From Streptomyces sp. Tue 6430 (GTDB taxonomy: Bacteria; Actinomycetota; Actinomycetes; Streptomycetales; Streptomycetaceae), in assembly GCA_021568835.1 (NCBI GenBank), contig JAKGSH010000010.1, forward strand, positions 2,542,001-2,606,000: a stretch of DNA of 64,000 bases, read 5' to 3'. Made by a program: the position numbers and the translations under genes. Positions 43,674-54,157 of this stretch are shown here, piece after piece. The notes beneath the pieces were generated by a model that saw only the letters and a list, made by a program, of their open reading frames with translations, ran no database searches and was not told the DNA's origin. Position 1 is the first letter of the stretch. Every line of letters begins with the position of its first letter.

Positions 43674-43859
43674 ATGTCCCCGTACAGCTGGCAGAGGTCG
43701 TCCTACTGCCAAGAAGGCGACGCCTGCGTCCACATAGCCTCCTCCCCCGCCGCCATCCACCTCACCGAATCCGCCGACCCCGCCCGAACCGTCCTCACCA
43801 CCAACCCCGCCGCCTTCGCCGCCCTCCTAGACCTGATCGGTCAGCGGAGCCGGGGCTGA
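43674..43859 (+). CDS. DUF397 protein
   Basis: The 61-aa protein MSPYSWQRSSYCQEGDACVH continues IASSPAAIHLTESADPARTV. The W-x-x-SSY...ACVHI pattern is DUF397, with a shifted C-terminal signature. It begins 11 nt after the DUF5753 stop with GGAGCC upstream, so the two form a unit. Confidence 0.88.
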   Translation: MSPYSWQRSSYCQEGDACVHIASSPAAIHLTESADPARTVLTTNPAAFAALLDLIGQRSRG

Positions 43860-43962
43860 CCCGTCGGAGCCGGCCGGCACCCGCGGCCTTCGTCGCGCAG
43901 GTGTCCGGGACCATGGACGCGACAGTTCGACCGGCCTGCCGTACGAAGGAGTCGCACCGACG

Positions 43963-44355
43963 ATGTCCCGCCTCGACGACCGACGGTTCCGCGTCACCAC
44001 CGCCTTCCAGCGCCGCCTCAACCCGCTGCTGCGGCGCCTGCCCTTCCAGACCGTCGTCGAGACCACCGGCCGGGTCTCCGGGCTGCCCCGGCGGACGCCG
44101 GTGGGCGGCCGGCGGGTCGGGGACGTCTTCTGGCTGGTGTCGGAGTTCGGGGAGCGGTCCCAGTACGTGCGCAACATCAAGGCCGACCCGCGGGTACGGG
44201 TGCGGATCGGCGGGCGGTGGCACACGGGCACGGCGCGGCTGCTGCCCGACGACGACCCGGTGGCACGGCTGCGCGGCCTGCCCCGGTTCAACAGCGTGGC
44301 GGTGCGGGCCCTCGGGACGAACCTGCTGACCGTGCGGGTGGATCTGGACGGCTGA
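43963..44355 (+). CDS. F420-dependent nitroreductase (Ddn) family protein
   Basis: The 130-aa protein shows the split beta-barrel of deazaflavin-dependent nitroreductases: TVVETTGRVSGLPRRTPVGG, FWLVSEFGERSQYVRNIKAD, PRVRVRIGGRWHTGTARLLP. The YVRNIKADPRVRV motif binds F420. Its presence near fbiC fits F420 use. It precedes afsR by 210 bp on the same strand but probably has its own promoter. Confidence 0.88.
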   Translation: MSRLDDRRFRVTTAFQRRLNPLLRRLPFQTVVETTGRVSGLPRRTPVGGRRVGDVFWLVSEFGERSQYVRNIKADPRVRVRIGGRWHTGTARLLPDDDPVARLRGLPRFNSVAVRALGTNLLTVRVDLDG

Positions 44356-44380
44356 TCGAAGAGGGCACGGGGAAGCCGGC

Positions 44381-44395
44381 TTGACGCGCCGTCAA
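44381..44395. promoter_or_regulatory. Inverted repeat upstream of afsR
   Basis: TTGACG-CGC-CGTCAA has perfect 6-bp arms. It lies 25 nt after the nitroreductase stop and 175 bp before afsR. It could be an operator of afsR or a weak terminator; the former is favoured because no T-run follows. Confidence 0.45.
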
Positions 44396-44568
44396 CAGCG
44401 GTGCCGGAGGCCTTCGGTGGCCGATCGTGGGCGAAAGTGTGCGCAGAGCGTGTGCCGCGTGTGTGGACTCCCGTGCGTCGTCCTGTGATCGGCGTCTCCC
44501 ACGGCTGACGGTCCGGGTGCCCACAGGGCAAACTGACATAGTTGGTCATCATGCCTAGGGGGAGCCCG

Positions 44569-47552
44569 ATGGACGACCGTGTACCGCGCGTGCCGGAGCA
44601 GAAGCGTCACGACTCCCACCGGGAGCCGGCGACGTTGCGCTTCGACGTGCTCGGCCCGGTGCGCGCCCGGCGCGGCGAGGAGGCGCTGACCACCGGATCA
44701 CCCCAGCAACGCGCCCTGCTCGCCGCCCTCCTGCTGCGCGAGGGCCGTACGGCCACCGCCGCCGAGCTGATCGACGCGCTGTGGGGCGAGGAGCCGCCGT
44801 CGCAGGCGCTGGCGGCGGTGCGGACGTACGCCTCCCGGCTGCGGAAGGTCCTCGACCCGGGCGTCCTGGTCAGCGAGTCCGGCGGGTACGCGGTGCGCGG
44901 GCTCGGCGAGGGCGCCCTGGACCTGACGGTGGCGCAGGAGTGGGCCGCCGAGGCGGAGAAGGCGAGGGTGGCCGGCGCCCTCGGCCGGGCGCGGGACCTG
45001 CTGAACCGCGCGCTCGGCCTGTGGGACGGGGAGACGCTGGCCGGCGTGCCCGGCCCGTACGCGGAGGCGCAGCGCGTCCGGCTGGAGGAGTGGCGGCTCG
45101 GCCTCCTCGAATCCCGCCTCGACCTGGACCTCGAGCAGGGCTGCCACGCGGAGGCCGTCTCCGAACTGACCGCGCTGACGGCGGCGTACCCGCTGCGCGA
45201 GCGGCTGCGGGAGCTGCTGATGCTGGCGCTGTACCGCGGCGGCCGGCAGGCGGAGGCCCTCGCCGTGTACGCCGACACCCGGCGCCTGCTGGCGGAGGAA
45301 CTCGGCGTCGACCCGAGACCGGGCCTGCGCGACCTCCAGCGCCGCATCCTGCAGGCCGACCCGGACCTGGCGGAGCCCTCGGCGCCGCAGGCCGAGCCGT
45401 CCGCCGCACCGGTGCGGCCCGCGCAACTCCCCGCCACGGTGCCCGACTTCACCGGCCGTTCCGCGTTCGTGACCGAGCTGAGCGAGGTGCTCGCCGGGGC
45501 GTCCGGCGAGGGCGACGGCGGTGGTGGCGGAGGCGGCGGCCGGGTGATGGCCGTGTCGGCGCTGGCGGGCATCGGCGGCGTCGGGAAGACGACCCTCGCC
45601 GTGCACGTGGCCCACCGGGCCCGCCCCGCCTTCCCCGACGGGCAGCTCTACGTCGACCTCCAGGGCGCCGGCGCGCGGGCCGCCGAACCCGTCACGGTCC
45701 TGGGCGCCTTCCTGCGCGCCCTCGGCACCCCCGATCCGGCGATCCCGGACTCCCTGGAGGAGCGGGCGGCGCTGTACCGCTCGGTGCTGGACGGCCGGCG
45801 CGTGCTGGTCCTGCTGGACAACGCCAGGGACGCCGCGCAGGTGCGTCCGCTGCTGCCGGGCACGGAGGGCTGCGCGGCCCTCGTCACCTCCCGGGTGCGG
45901 ATGGTGGACCTGGCCGGGGCGCACCTCGTCGACCTGGACGTGATGTCGCCCGACGAGGCGCTCGCGCTCTTCACGAAGATCGTCGGCGGGGAACGGGTCG
46001 CGTCGGAGCGCGAGGCCGCGCTGGACGTGGTCGCCGCCTGCGGCTTCCTGCCCCTGGCGATCCGCATCGCCGCCTCCCGGCTGGCCGCCCGGCGCACCTG
46101 GACGGTGTCCGTCCTCGCCGCCAAGCTCGCCGACGAACGCCGCCGCCTCGACGAGCTCCAGGCCGGCGACCTCGCCGTCAAGGCCACCTTCGAACTCGGC
46201 TACGGCCAGTTGGAACCGGCCCAGGCCCGCGCGTTCCGCCTGCTCGGTCTGGCCGACGGCCCCGACCTGTCCCTCGCGGCGGCGGCGGCCGCGCTCGACC
46301 TGCCGCCGGAGGAGACCGAGGACCTGCTGGAGTCGCTCGTCGACACCTCCCTCCTGGAGTCGGCCGCGCCGGGCCGCTACCGCTTCCACGACCTGGTCCG
46401 CCTCTACGCGCGTGCCTGCGCGGAGCGGGACGAGTGGCCGCCGAGCGAGCGGGGGGCGGCGCTGTCGCGGTTGCTGGACTTCTACCTGGCCACGGCGGCG
46501 GGGGTGTACGCGATCGAGCGGCCGGGGACCGGCTGGTGGACGACCTGGAGCAGACGGAGTACACGGGGCTGACCTTCACCGAGGGCCCGGCGGCCCTGGA
46601 CTGGCTCTACTCCGAGGCGGGCCCCCTGCTGGCCTGTGTACGGCAGGCCGCGGGGACGGAGCGGCTGCGGCGGGCCGTGGACCTGCTCTGGGCGGCCCGG
46701 GACCTGGTCGAGTCGGGCGCCAACTCCCGGCAGTACGAGACGACGGCCGTGGCCATGTGCGAAGCGGCGCAGGCAGCCGGGGACATGCGGACGGAGGGCC
46801 GGGCGCGCAACACCCTCACCAGTGTCCTGCTGGTCTCCGGCCGCATCCAGCGGGCCGCGGAGGAGGCGCGGTCGGCCATGGAGTGCGCGATCGCCGCCGG
46901 GGACGCCACCGCCGCCAGCTGGGCCGCGCAGGACCGGGGACTCATCGCCCTGCACCAACGCCGGTACGAGGACGGCAAGGTCTTCTTCGACCAGGCCATC
47001 GCGGGGTTCCGGGCGGCCGGAAACGGACTGTGCGAAGCGACCGCCCTGGGCAACCTCTCGCGGGCGTACATGGGGATGGGCGACATCACCAGGGCCGTCG
47101 AGTTCGCCCAGCACGGCCTCGCCGTCCACATCGAGGTGGGCAGCACGATGCGGCTGGCGAACGGGTACTACGCACTGGGTGTGGCGCTGACCAAGGCCGA
47201 CCGGCACGCCGAGGCCCTCAGCCAGTTCTCGGAGGCCCTGACCATCTTCGTGGACCACCGGCAGCGGCTCTGGGAAGGCACCACCCACTTCAGGATCGCC
47301 GAGGCGCACATCGCCGCGCGTCGCCCCGCGCGGGCGGCACAGCACGCCGAACAGGCCCTCGCCACGGGGTGCATCGGCGGAGACCGGACACGGGGCAGCG
47401 TGCTGACGCTCCTCGGGCACGCGCTCTCCGCGCTGGGCCAGGCGGACCGGTCGAAGGCCTGCTGGCGTGAGGCGCTCAACCTCTACGAACAGAACGGCGC
47501 GGGCGAGGCCGAGGACGTACGCGCCCTGCTCTCCCCCGCCACCGCGGCGTAG
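44569..47552 (+). CDS. afsR: AfsR: SARP-type global regulator with NB-ARC and TPR domains (one frame break)
   Basis: The ATG at 44569 follows AGGGGGA. An OmpR-like SARP DNA-binding domain (LRFDVLGPVRARRGEEALTT ... TYASRLRKVLDPGVLVSESG) is followed by a BTAD helical domain (residues about 120-265). Next is an ATPase core with GIGGVGKTTLAVHVAHRAR (P-loop) and VLVLLDNARDAAQVRPLLPG (Walker B region). After the break come TPR-like helices (LGNLSRAYMGMGDITRAVEF). One G added at 46524-46527 joins the frames to about 994 aa, as in AfsR. It is phosphorylated by AfsK-type kinases and activates afsS. Confidence 0.95.
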
Positions 47553-47647
47553 GGGCGGACCGCCGCGCCCTACGGGGCGGACCTCCGCGCCGTAGGGGGC
47601 GGACCTCCGCGCCGCGGGGAGCAGGATCGCGCCACCGGTCCCCGGGT

Positions 47648-47669
47648 CGTTCAGCATTCGTTTATCGGC
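47648..47669 (+). promoter_or_regulatory. Candidate AfsR (and PhoP) binding direct repeats at the afsS promoter
   Basis: CGTTCAGCATT and CGTTTATCGGC are adjacent 11-bp units sharing CGTT-A. Eleven-bp direct repeats are typical of SARP and PHO-box sites, and AfsR is known to bind such repeats before afsS. A weak -10-like TTCTACGTG lies about 10 bp downstream. The afsS start is at 47833. Confidence 0.6.
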
Positions 47670-47832
47670 GTCCGCCACTCTTCTACGTGTCACACCGTCG
47701 CGTCGGGGGGCAGGCGGTCTGACCGGAAGCCGAACGGTTACTGTGCGGCTTCGAGCGCCCGTCCGGCAGCCCTCGGGGGAGCTTCTGGACGGGCGTTCCC
47801 CATTCGTCATCCGCAGCAGAGGAACCGGGACC

Positions 47833-48021
47833 ATGAGCGACGAGAAGAACGCGGACGTCACCGCGATGGACAACAACATGCCCAGCCCGCCGAAGACGGA
47901 CGAGACCATCACCACGATGGACAACAACATGCCGAGCGAGCCGGCCGGCGAGACCATCACGACGATGGACAACAACATGCCGGCTCCGCCCGCCCTGGAC
48001 CTGGACGGCGGCGGCAAGTAG
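47833..48021 (+). CDS. afsS: AfsS: small activator of secondary metabolism
   Basis: The 62-aa acidic protein MSDEKNADVTAMDNNMPSPP has three tandem copies of a motif T-x-MDNNMP-x-x-P (VTAMDNNMPSPP, ITTMDNNMPSEP, ITTMDNNMPAPP). Position directly after afsR and a length near 63 aa match AfsS. As I recall, the S. coelicolor protein carries DNHMP-type repeats, so the central residue differs here (Asn for His). It has no fold or catalytic motif. It raises antibiotic production when transcribed under AfsR. Confidence 0.92.
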   Translation: MSDEKNADVTAMDNNMPSPPKTDETITTMDNNMPSEPAGETITTMDNNMPAPPALDLDGGGK

Positions 48022-48083
48022 GGCTTCATCCCACGGGGACCGATCGGCCGCGGCGGCGCGGAGGGGGAGCCGCCGCGGCCGTG

Positions 48084-48195
48084 GTGTGTCCGACGGCCTT
48101 GGTCCGTCCGGCGGTTGTGTGGTGTCTCCGACGGCCTTGACGTGTCCGACGGCCTTCGTGTGTCCGGTGGTTGTGATGTGTCCGGCGGCCGGCGG
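48084..48195. repeat. Degenerate tandem repeats before the phospholipase gene
   Basis: Units of the type GTGTCCGACGGCCTTG recur about six times with variants (GTCCGGCGGTTGTG). The remaining part to 48358 contains TTGACA at 48304-48309, a possible -35 box of the phospholipase gene. No gene is seen. Confidence 0.65.
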
Positions 48196-48358
48196 CGGGA
48201 CGGCACGAAGCGGTGTGTCATGTTCCGCTCGCCCGGCACCTCCCGGAGTTCACGAAGTCGTCGGCCTGACGGGGTGTGAGCAGGTCTCACGGAAGGCAAC
48301 CATCTTGACATGCACCTGTTGTCCGAGGGACGGGCAACAGCCGTACGGAGGTGTGGGA

Positions 48359-48811
48359 ATGACCCGCAGACTTGCCACCGCTCTCGCCGCCCCGGCCCTC
48401 GCCCTCGGCGCCGTGTTCGTCACGGCGACCGCCGCCGAGGCCGCTCCCGCCGACAAGCCGCAGGTCCTCGCGAGCTGGACGCAGACCAGCGCGACGAGCT
48501 ACAGCGCGTGGACGGCCGCCCGCGCGAACCAGTCCGCCTGGTCCGCGTACGGCTTCAACTGGTCGACCGACTACTGCTCCTCCTCGCCGGACAACCCGTT
48601 CGGCTTCCCCTTCTCCACCTCCTGCGCCCGGCACGACTTCGGTTACCGCAACTACAAGGCCATCGGCACCTTCGACGCCAACAAGTCCCGCCTCGACAGC
48701 GCCTTCTACGAGGACCTCAAGCGCGTGTGCAACAAATACACCGGCGCCACCCAGACGTCCTGCAACAGCACGGCCTGGACCTACTACCAGGCCGTCCGCG
48801 TCCTCGGCTGA
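48359..48811 (+). CDS. Secreted phospholipase A2
   Basis: The 150-aa precursor starts MTRRLATALAAPALALGAVF with signal cleavage after about AEA (residue 29). The mature domain has GFNWSTDYCSSSPDNPFGFP, CARHDFGYRNYKAIGTFDAN and CNKYTGATQTSCNSTAWTYY. The catalytic HD pair (HDFGYRNY) and four Cys residues match the Streptomyces violaceoruber PLA2. It hydrolyses the sn-2 ester of phospholipids with calcium. It has its own transcription unit between afsS and afsK. Confidence 0.94.
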   Translation: MTRRLATALAAPALALGAVFVTATAAEAAPADKPQVLASWTQTSATSYSAWTAARANQSAWSAYGFNWSTDYCSSSPDNPFGFPFSTSCARHDFGYRNYKAIGTFDANKSRLDSAFYEDLKRVCNKYTGATQTSCNSTAWTYYQAVRVLG

Positions 48812-48864
48812 GCGCACGCGGGGCGCCCGCCGCGCGCCCCGCACCGCTTCCGGGTGCGCCGAGG

Positions 48865-49460
48865 TCAGCTGCCGGAAAGGGAGTCAGGGGCGGTGGGGGC
48901 GACCTCGCAGTGGTCGAGGACCTCGCCCGGCGCACCGCCGTCGAACTCCACCCGGACCCTCTTCGTGCCGTTCGCGGGGACGTCCACCGCCAGGTGGGCC
49001 TCGTCGATCGCCACCGCGTCCGCGTCCATGAAGAACACGACGACGTCGAAGTCGCGGGGACGCCGTTCGGATTGACGACCTCGACGGTGGCGTACGGCCG
49101 GTCCTTGGTCGCGCAGCTCACCAGCTCCACGGTCGCCGGTTCGAAGGTGGCCTCCGCGGCGGGGGACGACGACCCGTCCGACCCGCTCGACCCGCTCGAA
49201 CCGTAGTCGTAGTCGTAGTCGTCATCGTCGTAGTCGTAGTCGTGGTACCCGCTCGACCCGGACGAGGACGATCCGCCGCCGCCGGACGAACCGTCGTGGT
49301 CCTGGCTCGAGCTGCTGCACCCGCCTCCCCCGCCGCCGCCCCCGTGCGAGCCCCCGTGCGTGCTGCTCCCGTGGCCGCGTCCGGTGGAGAAGCCGGTCAG
49401 CGCCAGTACCACCAGTGCCGCCGTCGCCGTGAGTCTGAGTGTGCGTCCCCGTCGGTCCAT
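48865..49460 (-). CDS. Secreted Gly/Ser- and Asp/Tyr-rich protein (one frame break)
   Basis: From ATG 49460 a signal sequence (LRLTATAALVVLALTGFSTG) precedes a low-complexity region (SHGGGGGGGGCSSSS, SGYHDYDYDDDDYDYDYG). A beta-sandwich-like domain follows (ATFEPATVELVSCATKDRPY, ATVEVVNPNGVP). Adding one G at 49056-49059 (plus strand) continues it as RDFDVVVFFMDADAV ... APTAPDSLSGS with a stop at 48865. The D/Y run could bind calcium; the function is unknown. Confidence 0.75.
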
Positions 49461-49572
49461 GGGGACCAGTCTGGACACCGACTGTCACGAGCATGTCACT
49501 GCGGGGCGACCGGCCGGTCGCCGGCGCGGCGGGGACCGGTGCGTCGGCCGCGGGCCCCGGCGCCGGGCGGCG

Positions 49573-51943
49573 TCACGCCGTCCGCGCCGTGCCCGTGCCC
49601 TTCTCCGCGTCGAGGGCGTAGACGCAGCGGTCCTTGCTGCACGCGTAGACGACGCCGTCGCGGACCACCGGGGAGCCGGTGATCTCGCCGCCGGTCGCCA
49701 GCTTCCAGCGCAGGCGGCCGTCGTCGGCCTTCAGGGTGTAGAGGAGGTGGTCGGTGGAGCCGAAGTGGATGCGGCCCTCGGCCACCACGGGGCGCCGACG
49801 ATGTCGCCGCCCGCCTGGAAGCGCCACTTGGGCGTGCCGGTGACGGCGTCGAGGGTGTAGAGGCCCTTGCCGCTGCCCACGTGGACGTGGCCCGCGGCGA
49901 CCAGCACCGGGTCGGCCGAGGAGCGGGCCTCGGTGGCGATGCGCCAGCGGTCGCGGCCGTCGGTGGCGTCGAGGGCGTAGACCGTGCCGAGGTAGTCGGC
50001 GAGGTAGACGCCGCCGCCCGTGACCGCCGGGCCGGGGACGAAGGTGGGCGGGGAGAGGAAGACCGCGGGGGCCTCGAAGTGCCAGCGGACCATGCCGCTC
50101 GCCGCGTCGACGGCGAGGACGCGGGTGCCGGCCGAGACGTAGACGTAGCCGTCGGGGGCCGCGGTCACCCGGACCGGGACGCCGCCGCAGGAGGCGGAGT
50201 CGCCGATGGGGTACGACCAGCGTTCGTCGCCGGTGCGGGCGTCGAGGGCGCGCAGGCGGGCGTCCTGCCAGAGGTAGACCGTGCCGTCGTGGAGGGCGGG
50301 GCCCGCCTCGGGGGACTCGAAGTCGGTCTGGCAGCCGGTGGCCTCCCACAGCTTCTGCCCGGTGGAGGCCTCCCAGGCCTGGACGCCGCCGCCGCGGGTG
50401 CCGGTGACGACGGTGCCCCGGTCGGCCCGGAGGCAGTACACCCAGGAGTCGGTGGGCAGCCGCCACAGGTCGGTGCCCTCGCGGGCGTCCAGCGCGAACA
50501 GGGTGGGGCCGTCGGAGGCGACGATGCGGCCGTCCGCCACGGCCATCGACCAGGCCACGTCACGCGTCTTGAAGCGGCGCCGGCCGGTGGCCACGTCCAG
50601 GGCGTGCACCTCGAAGGAGGTGACGTAGACGAGGTCGCCCGCGACGGCCGGGGTGCCCCACACGTCGTTGGACATGCGGAACCGCCAGGGACGCCAGCCC
50701 GCCGGGGTCGCGGCGGCGGCCGTGGGCGCGGCCGTGGGGGCCGGGTCGACGCCGCTCGTGCCGGGGCGGGGCCGCGACCAGGAGGCGACCAGGCCGGGAT
50801 CGGGGACGGGCGCCTTGACGGCGGCGGTGGCGCGCGCGTCGGCGACCCGCGGGCCGGGACCGATCGGCACGGCCGCTCCGGCGAGCCGGACGGGCCCCGT
50901 GTCGGGGGCGCCGACCGCGACGGGCGCGGGCGCCGTACGGGCGGGCACCACGGGGTCGTGCGCGGGGGCGGCGGCACGGCGGGACGGGCCAGGCCGACGC
51001 CGCCGCCGCTGCCGCCGCGGGGGCTCGCCGCCGCCTTGACGGGCGGGCGGCCGCCGCGCCGCGTCTCGATGAGGGCGACCGCCTTCTCGGGCAGCCAGGC
51101 CGACGCCGTACCGCTGTCGTCGGAGCCGGAGCCGAAGAGGTGCGGGGCCAGCTGGGACTGGAGGTCGGCGGGGCTGGGCCGGCCGGTGGCCTCCATCTGC
51201 ATGCAGGAGTCGATGAGCGGGCGCAGCTCGGCGGGCAGGCCCTTCAGGTCGGGGCCCTCGCGCAGCAGCATGAAGACCGTCTCGACCGGGTTGGCGCCGT
51301 GGAACGGGGGGTGCCCGGTGGCCGCGAAGACGAGGGTCGAGCCGAGGGAGAAGACGTCGCTGGCGCCGGTGACGCTGCGCGAGTCCTTGGCCTGCTCCGG
51401 GGACATGTAGGCGGGGGTGCCGACGGCGACGTTCGTCATCGTCAGGCGGGTGTTCGAGACACCGGAGGCGATGCCGAAGTCGATCACCCGGGGGCCGTCC
51501 TCGACGACGAGGACGTTGGAGGGCTTCAGGTCGCGGTGGACGAGCCCGGCACCGTGGATGGAATGGAGAGCCTCGGCGATGCCCGCCGCCAGCCAGCGCA
51601 CCGCCTGGGCCGGGAGCGGCCCGCAGTCGTTCACTATCTCCTCGAGGGAGGGCGCGGGCACGTAGGCGGTGGCCAGCCACGGCACGGCGGCCCGCGGATC
51701 GGCGTCGACGACCGCGGCCGTGTAGAAGCCGGAGACCGCCCGCGCCGCCTCCACCTCGCGGGTGAAGCGCACCCGGAACAGCTGGTCCTCGGCCAGTTCC
51801 GTGCGGACCGTCTTGATCGCCACCCGCCGGCCCGAGGCCGAACGCGCGAGATAGACCAGCCCCATGCCGCCGGCCCCCAGCCGTCCCAGCACCTCGAACG
51901 GCCCGATCCGCCGCGGATCGTGCTGCGTCAGCTGATCCACCAC
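49573..51943 (-). CDS. afsK: AfsK: Ser/Thr protein kinase with PQQ-like beta-propeller (two frame breaks)
   Basis: The GTG at 51943 (product VVDQLTQHDPRRIGPFEVLG) follows GGGAGG. Kinase motifs are LGAGGMGLVYLA, VAIK, LVHRDLKPSN, VIDFGIAS and GTPAYMSPEQA (residues about 1-280). After a Pro/Ala linker the C-terminal half has repeated PQQ-type blades (VYVTSFEVHALDVATGRRRF, GTVYALDATDGRDRWRI). One G each added at 50964-50968 and 49789-49792 restores about 790 aa, close to AfsK (799 aa). AfsK autophosphorylates and phosphorylates AfsR. No membrane helix is seen. Confidence 0.94.
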
Positions 51944-52218
51944 TTGCCTGCCACCTCCCCGTACGGGCCGCGTCACCCACATGTGCACGCGGCCCCGTGC
52001 AGCGTCTCACCACCGCACCGCCATGGCGGCACGCACCCCGATTCTTCCTGGCCGGGCCACCGGTTGCGAACCCCGCGACAATCGGGGTGTCTCATTTCAT
52101 ATACGCGCAAGTAGGCACCTGCACAGGTGCCCGGCCCGCACGTACGTCCCCGCTCCCGTACCCACATCCGCACCCGCACCCGCATTCGCCCCTGCCCCTG
52201 CCGCGCGGCCGGGACGGC

Positions 52219-52940
52219 TCAGCGCTGGAGCAGCGCGAACGACGCCCCCTGATTGTCCGTGACGACGGCCACCGTTCCGTACGAGGCGGTGAACGGCCCC
52301 GCCTGCACCCGTCCCCGAGCCGGTTCACCGCGCCGAGCGCCGCCTCGCAGTCGTCGACGCCGAAGTGGACGAGGAAGTGCGGCGGCATGACGTCGGGGAA
52401 CACGTCCGAGACCGGCGCCCGCCCGAAGTCGGGCTCGGCGCCCGGACCGAACAGGGCCTCGTGGAAGAGGTGGCCGTAGAAGGTGTTGGCGGCCCCGGTG
52501 TCGCGGGCGTACAGCTGCGCCCAGGCGAACGCGCCGGGTCTGTGCCGCACCCCGAAGCCCGGGTGGCCGCCCGCCTGCCACAGGCCGAAGACCGCGCCCT
52601 CGGGGTCGGCGGCCAGGGCCGCGACCCCCGCCCCGTCGACCGGCGCCGGCGCGGTCACCACCTGCCCGCCGGCCGTGCGGATGCGGCGCACGGTCGCCTC
52701 CGCGTCCGGGGTGGCGAAGGACACCGTCCACACGGTGGGCATCCGGCCGTCCGTCTTGTGGGCGAGGGCGGCGACCGGCTCACCGTCCAGCCGGGCCCAC
52801 ACGGAGGAGCCGTACGCCTCCTCGAAGGCCCACCCGAACAGCTCCCCGTAGAACCGCCTGCCCGCGTCCACGTCGGGGAGCTGCGCGTCCACCCAGCAGG
52901 GGACGCCCTCCGCGTACACCGATGCCCTGTTTTCGGCCAT
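52219..52940 (-). CDS. VOC/glyoxalase-family protein with two domains (one frame break)
   Basis: The product from ATG 52940 has WVDAQLPDVDAGRRFYGELF, WAFEEAYGSSVWARLDGEPV for the first domain and GAFAWAQLYARDTGAANTFY, GHLFHEALFGPGAEPDFGRA for the second. Adding one C at 52313-52316 restores the end RVQAGPFTASYGTVAVVTDN ... LLQR with a stop at 52219, about 240 aa. Two-domain VOC proteins include hydroxylases and resistance factors; the function is open. Confidence 0.85.
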
Positions 52941-53062
52941 ACAGCCAACCTAACGGCGCTTCACGCAAGCCGCAGACCAGGCACACCCTCCTCCGGACCC
53001 CCGCGCACCCCATTTGCAGTCGGCCGAATCGCGCTCCCATCACCCCTCGGTAAGCTGACGAC

Positions 53063-53710
53063 ATGACAGGACAAGTGCGTACCGTCGACGGCCGCGTGGC
53101 CGGTCGGCGCGGGCAGGCGACGCGGCAGAAACTGCTCGACTGCCTCAGCGAGATGCTCAGCTCCTCTCCCTACCGGGACGTCAAGGTCATCGATGTCGCC
53201 CGGAAGGCGGGCACTTCGCCCGCGACCTTCTACCAGTACTTCCCGGACGTCGAGGGCGCCGTCCTGGAGATCGCGGAGCAAATGGCCGCCGAGAGCGCCG
53301 GGTTGACCGAGGTGCTGGAGGGGCGGTCCTGGGTCGGCAAGGCCGGCTGGCAGACCGCGCAGGAACTCGTCGAGGAGTTCCTGGAGTTCTGGAAGCGCAA
53401 CGACGCGATCCTGCGCGTCGTCGACCTCGGCGCGGCCGAGGGGGACAAGCGCTTCTACAAGCTCCGCATGAAGATCCTCAACTCGGTGAACAGCTCCCTC
53501 TCGGACGCCGTGGCCGAACTCCAGTCCAAGGGCAGGGTCGACAAGGACGTGAACCCGGGCGCGATCGCCGGTTCGCTGGTCGCGATGCTCGCCGCGGTCG
53601 CCTCGCACCAGAAGGGTTTCACCGCGTGGGGCGTCAAGCAGGCTGAACTGAAGCCGAACGTGGCCCTGTTGGTGCACCTGGGCATCACGGGCAAGAAGCC
53701 GACGAAGTAG
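53063..53710 (+). CDS. TetR-family transcriptional regulator
   Basis: The 215-aa protein has an HTH at residues about 18-62 (RQKLLDCLSEMLSSSPYRDV, KVIDVARKAGTSPATFYQYF). The ligand domain is EQMAAESAGLTEVLEGRSWV ... VLRVVDLGAAEGDKRFYKLR. It is divergent from the VOC gene across 120 bp. From memory it corresponds to SCO4421, a homologue of which (AtrA-adjacent in some species) lies near afsK. The ligand is unknown. Confidence 0.9.
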   Translation: MTGQVRTVDGRVAGRRGQATRQKLLDCLSEMLSSSPYRDVKVIDVARKAGTSPATFYQYFPDVEGAVLEIAEQMAAESAGLTEVLEGRSWVGKAGWQTAQELVEEFLEFWKRNDAILRVVDLGAAEGDKRFYKLRMKILNSVNSSLSDAVAELQSKGRVDKDVNPGAIAGSLVAMLAAVASHQKGFTAWGVKQAELKPNVALLVHLGITGKKPTK

Positions 53711-53735
53711 CCCGCGGCCGCCGCGGGCCTTCTTT
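53711..53735 (+). terminator. Rho-independent terminator of the TetR gene
   Basis: CCCGCGG-CCG-CCGCGGG is followed by CCTTCTTTTT, directly after the TAG. Confidence 0.9.
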
Positions 53736-53788
53736 TTCCCACGTTCCGACTTCCACGTCTCCCGTTCCACGTCCCCCGTCCTGTCTGG

Positions 53789-53830
53789 CAGGCGGCGGTC
53801 CGTCCGGTCACCCGGACGGGCCGCCGCCTG
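53789..53830. terminator. Second strong hairpin after the TetR gene
   Basis: CAGGCGGCGGTCCGTCCGG pairs with CCGGACGGGCCGCCGCCTG around TCAC. There is no T-run. The rest up to 54157 has only repeats (GCCGGGACGGGCACGACC at 54090-54130) and no gene. Confidence 0.7.
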
Positions 53831-54157
53831 TCGCGCTGTACGGGCACTTCGCCCGGGGAGGCCGACGGCGCACGTCGGCCCGCGGCGGCCCGCGCGGTCA
53901 CCCGGACGTCCGGGGCGGCGATGCTGGGCATCGGGACGTTCCTGCTGGTCCAGCGGCTGAGCCTCGGCGGCGGGGCTCCGGCGGCGGGCTTCGGCGGCCG
54001 GGCCGGAACGAGCGGATCTCGTTGGACGGGCACGACCGGCCGGGGGCGAGCAGCCGGGACGGGGCCGAGCAGCGGGGACGAGCACAACCAGCCGGGACGG
54101 GCACGACCGGCCGGGACGGGCACGACCGCACATCCCGCCCTGCCCGATACTCGGACC

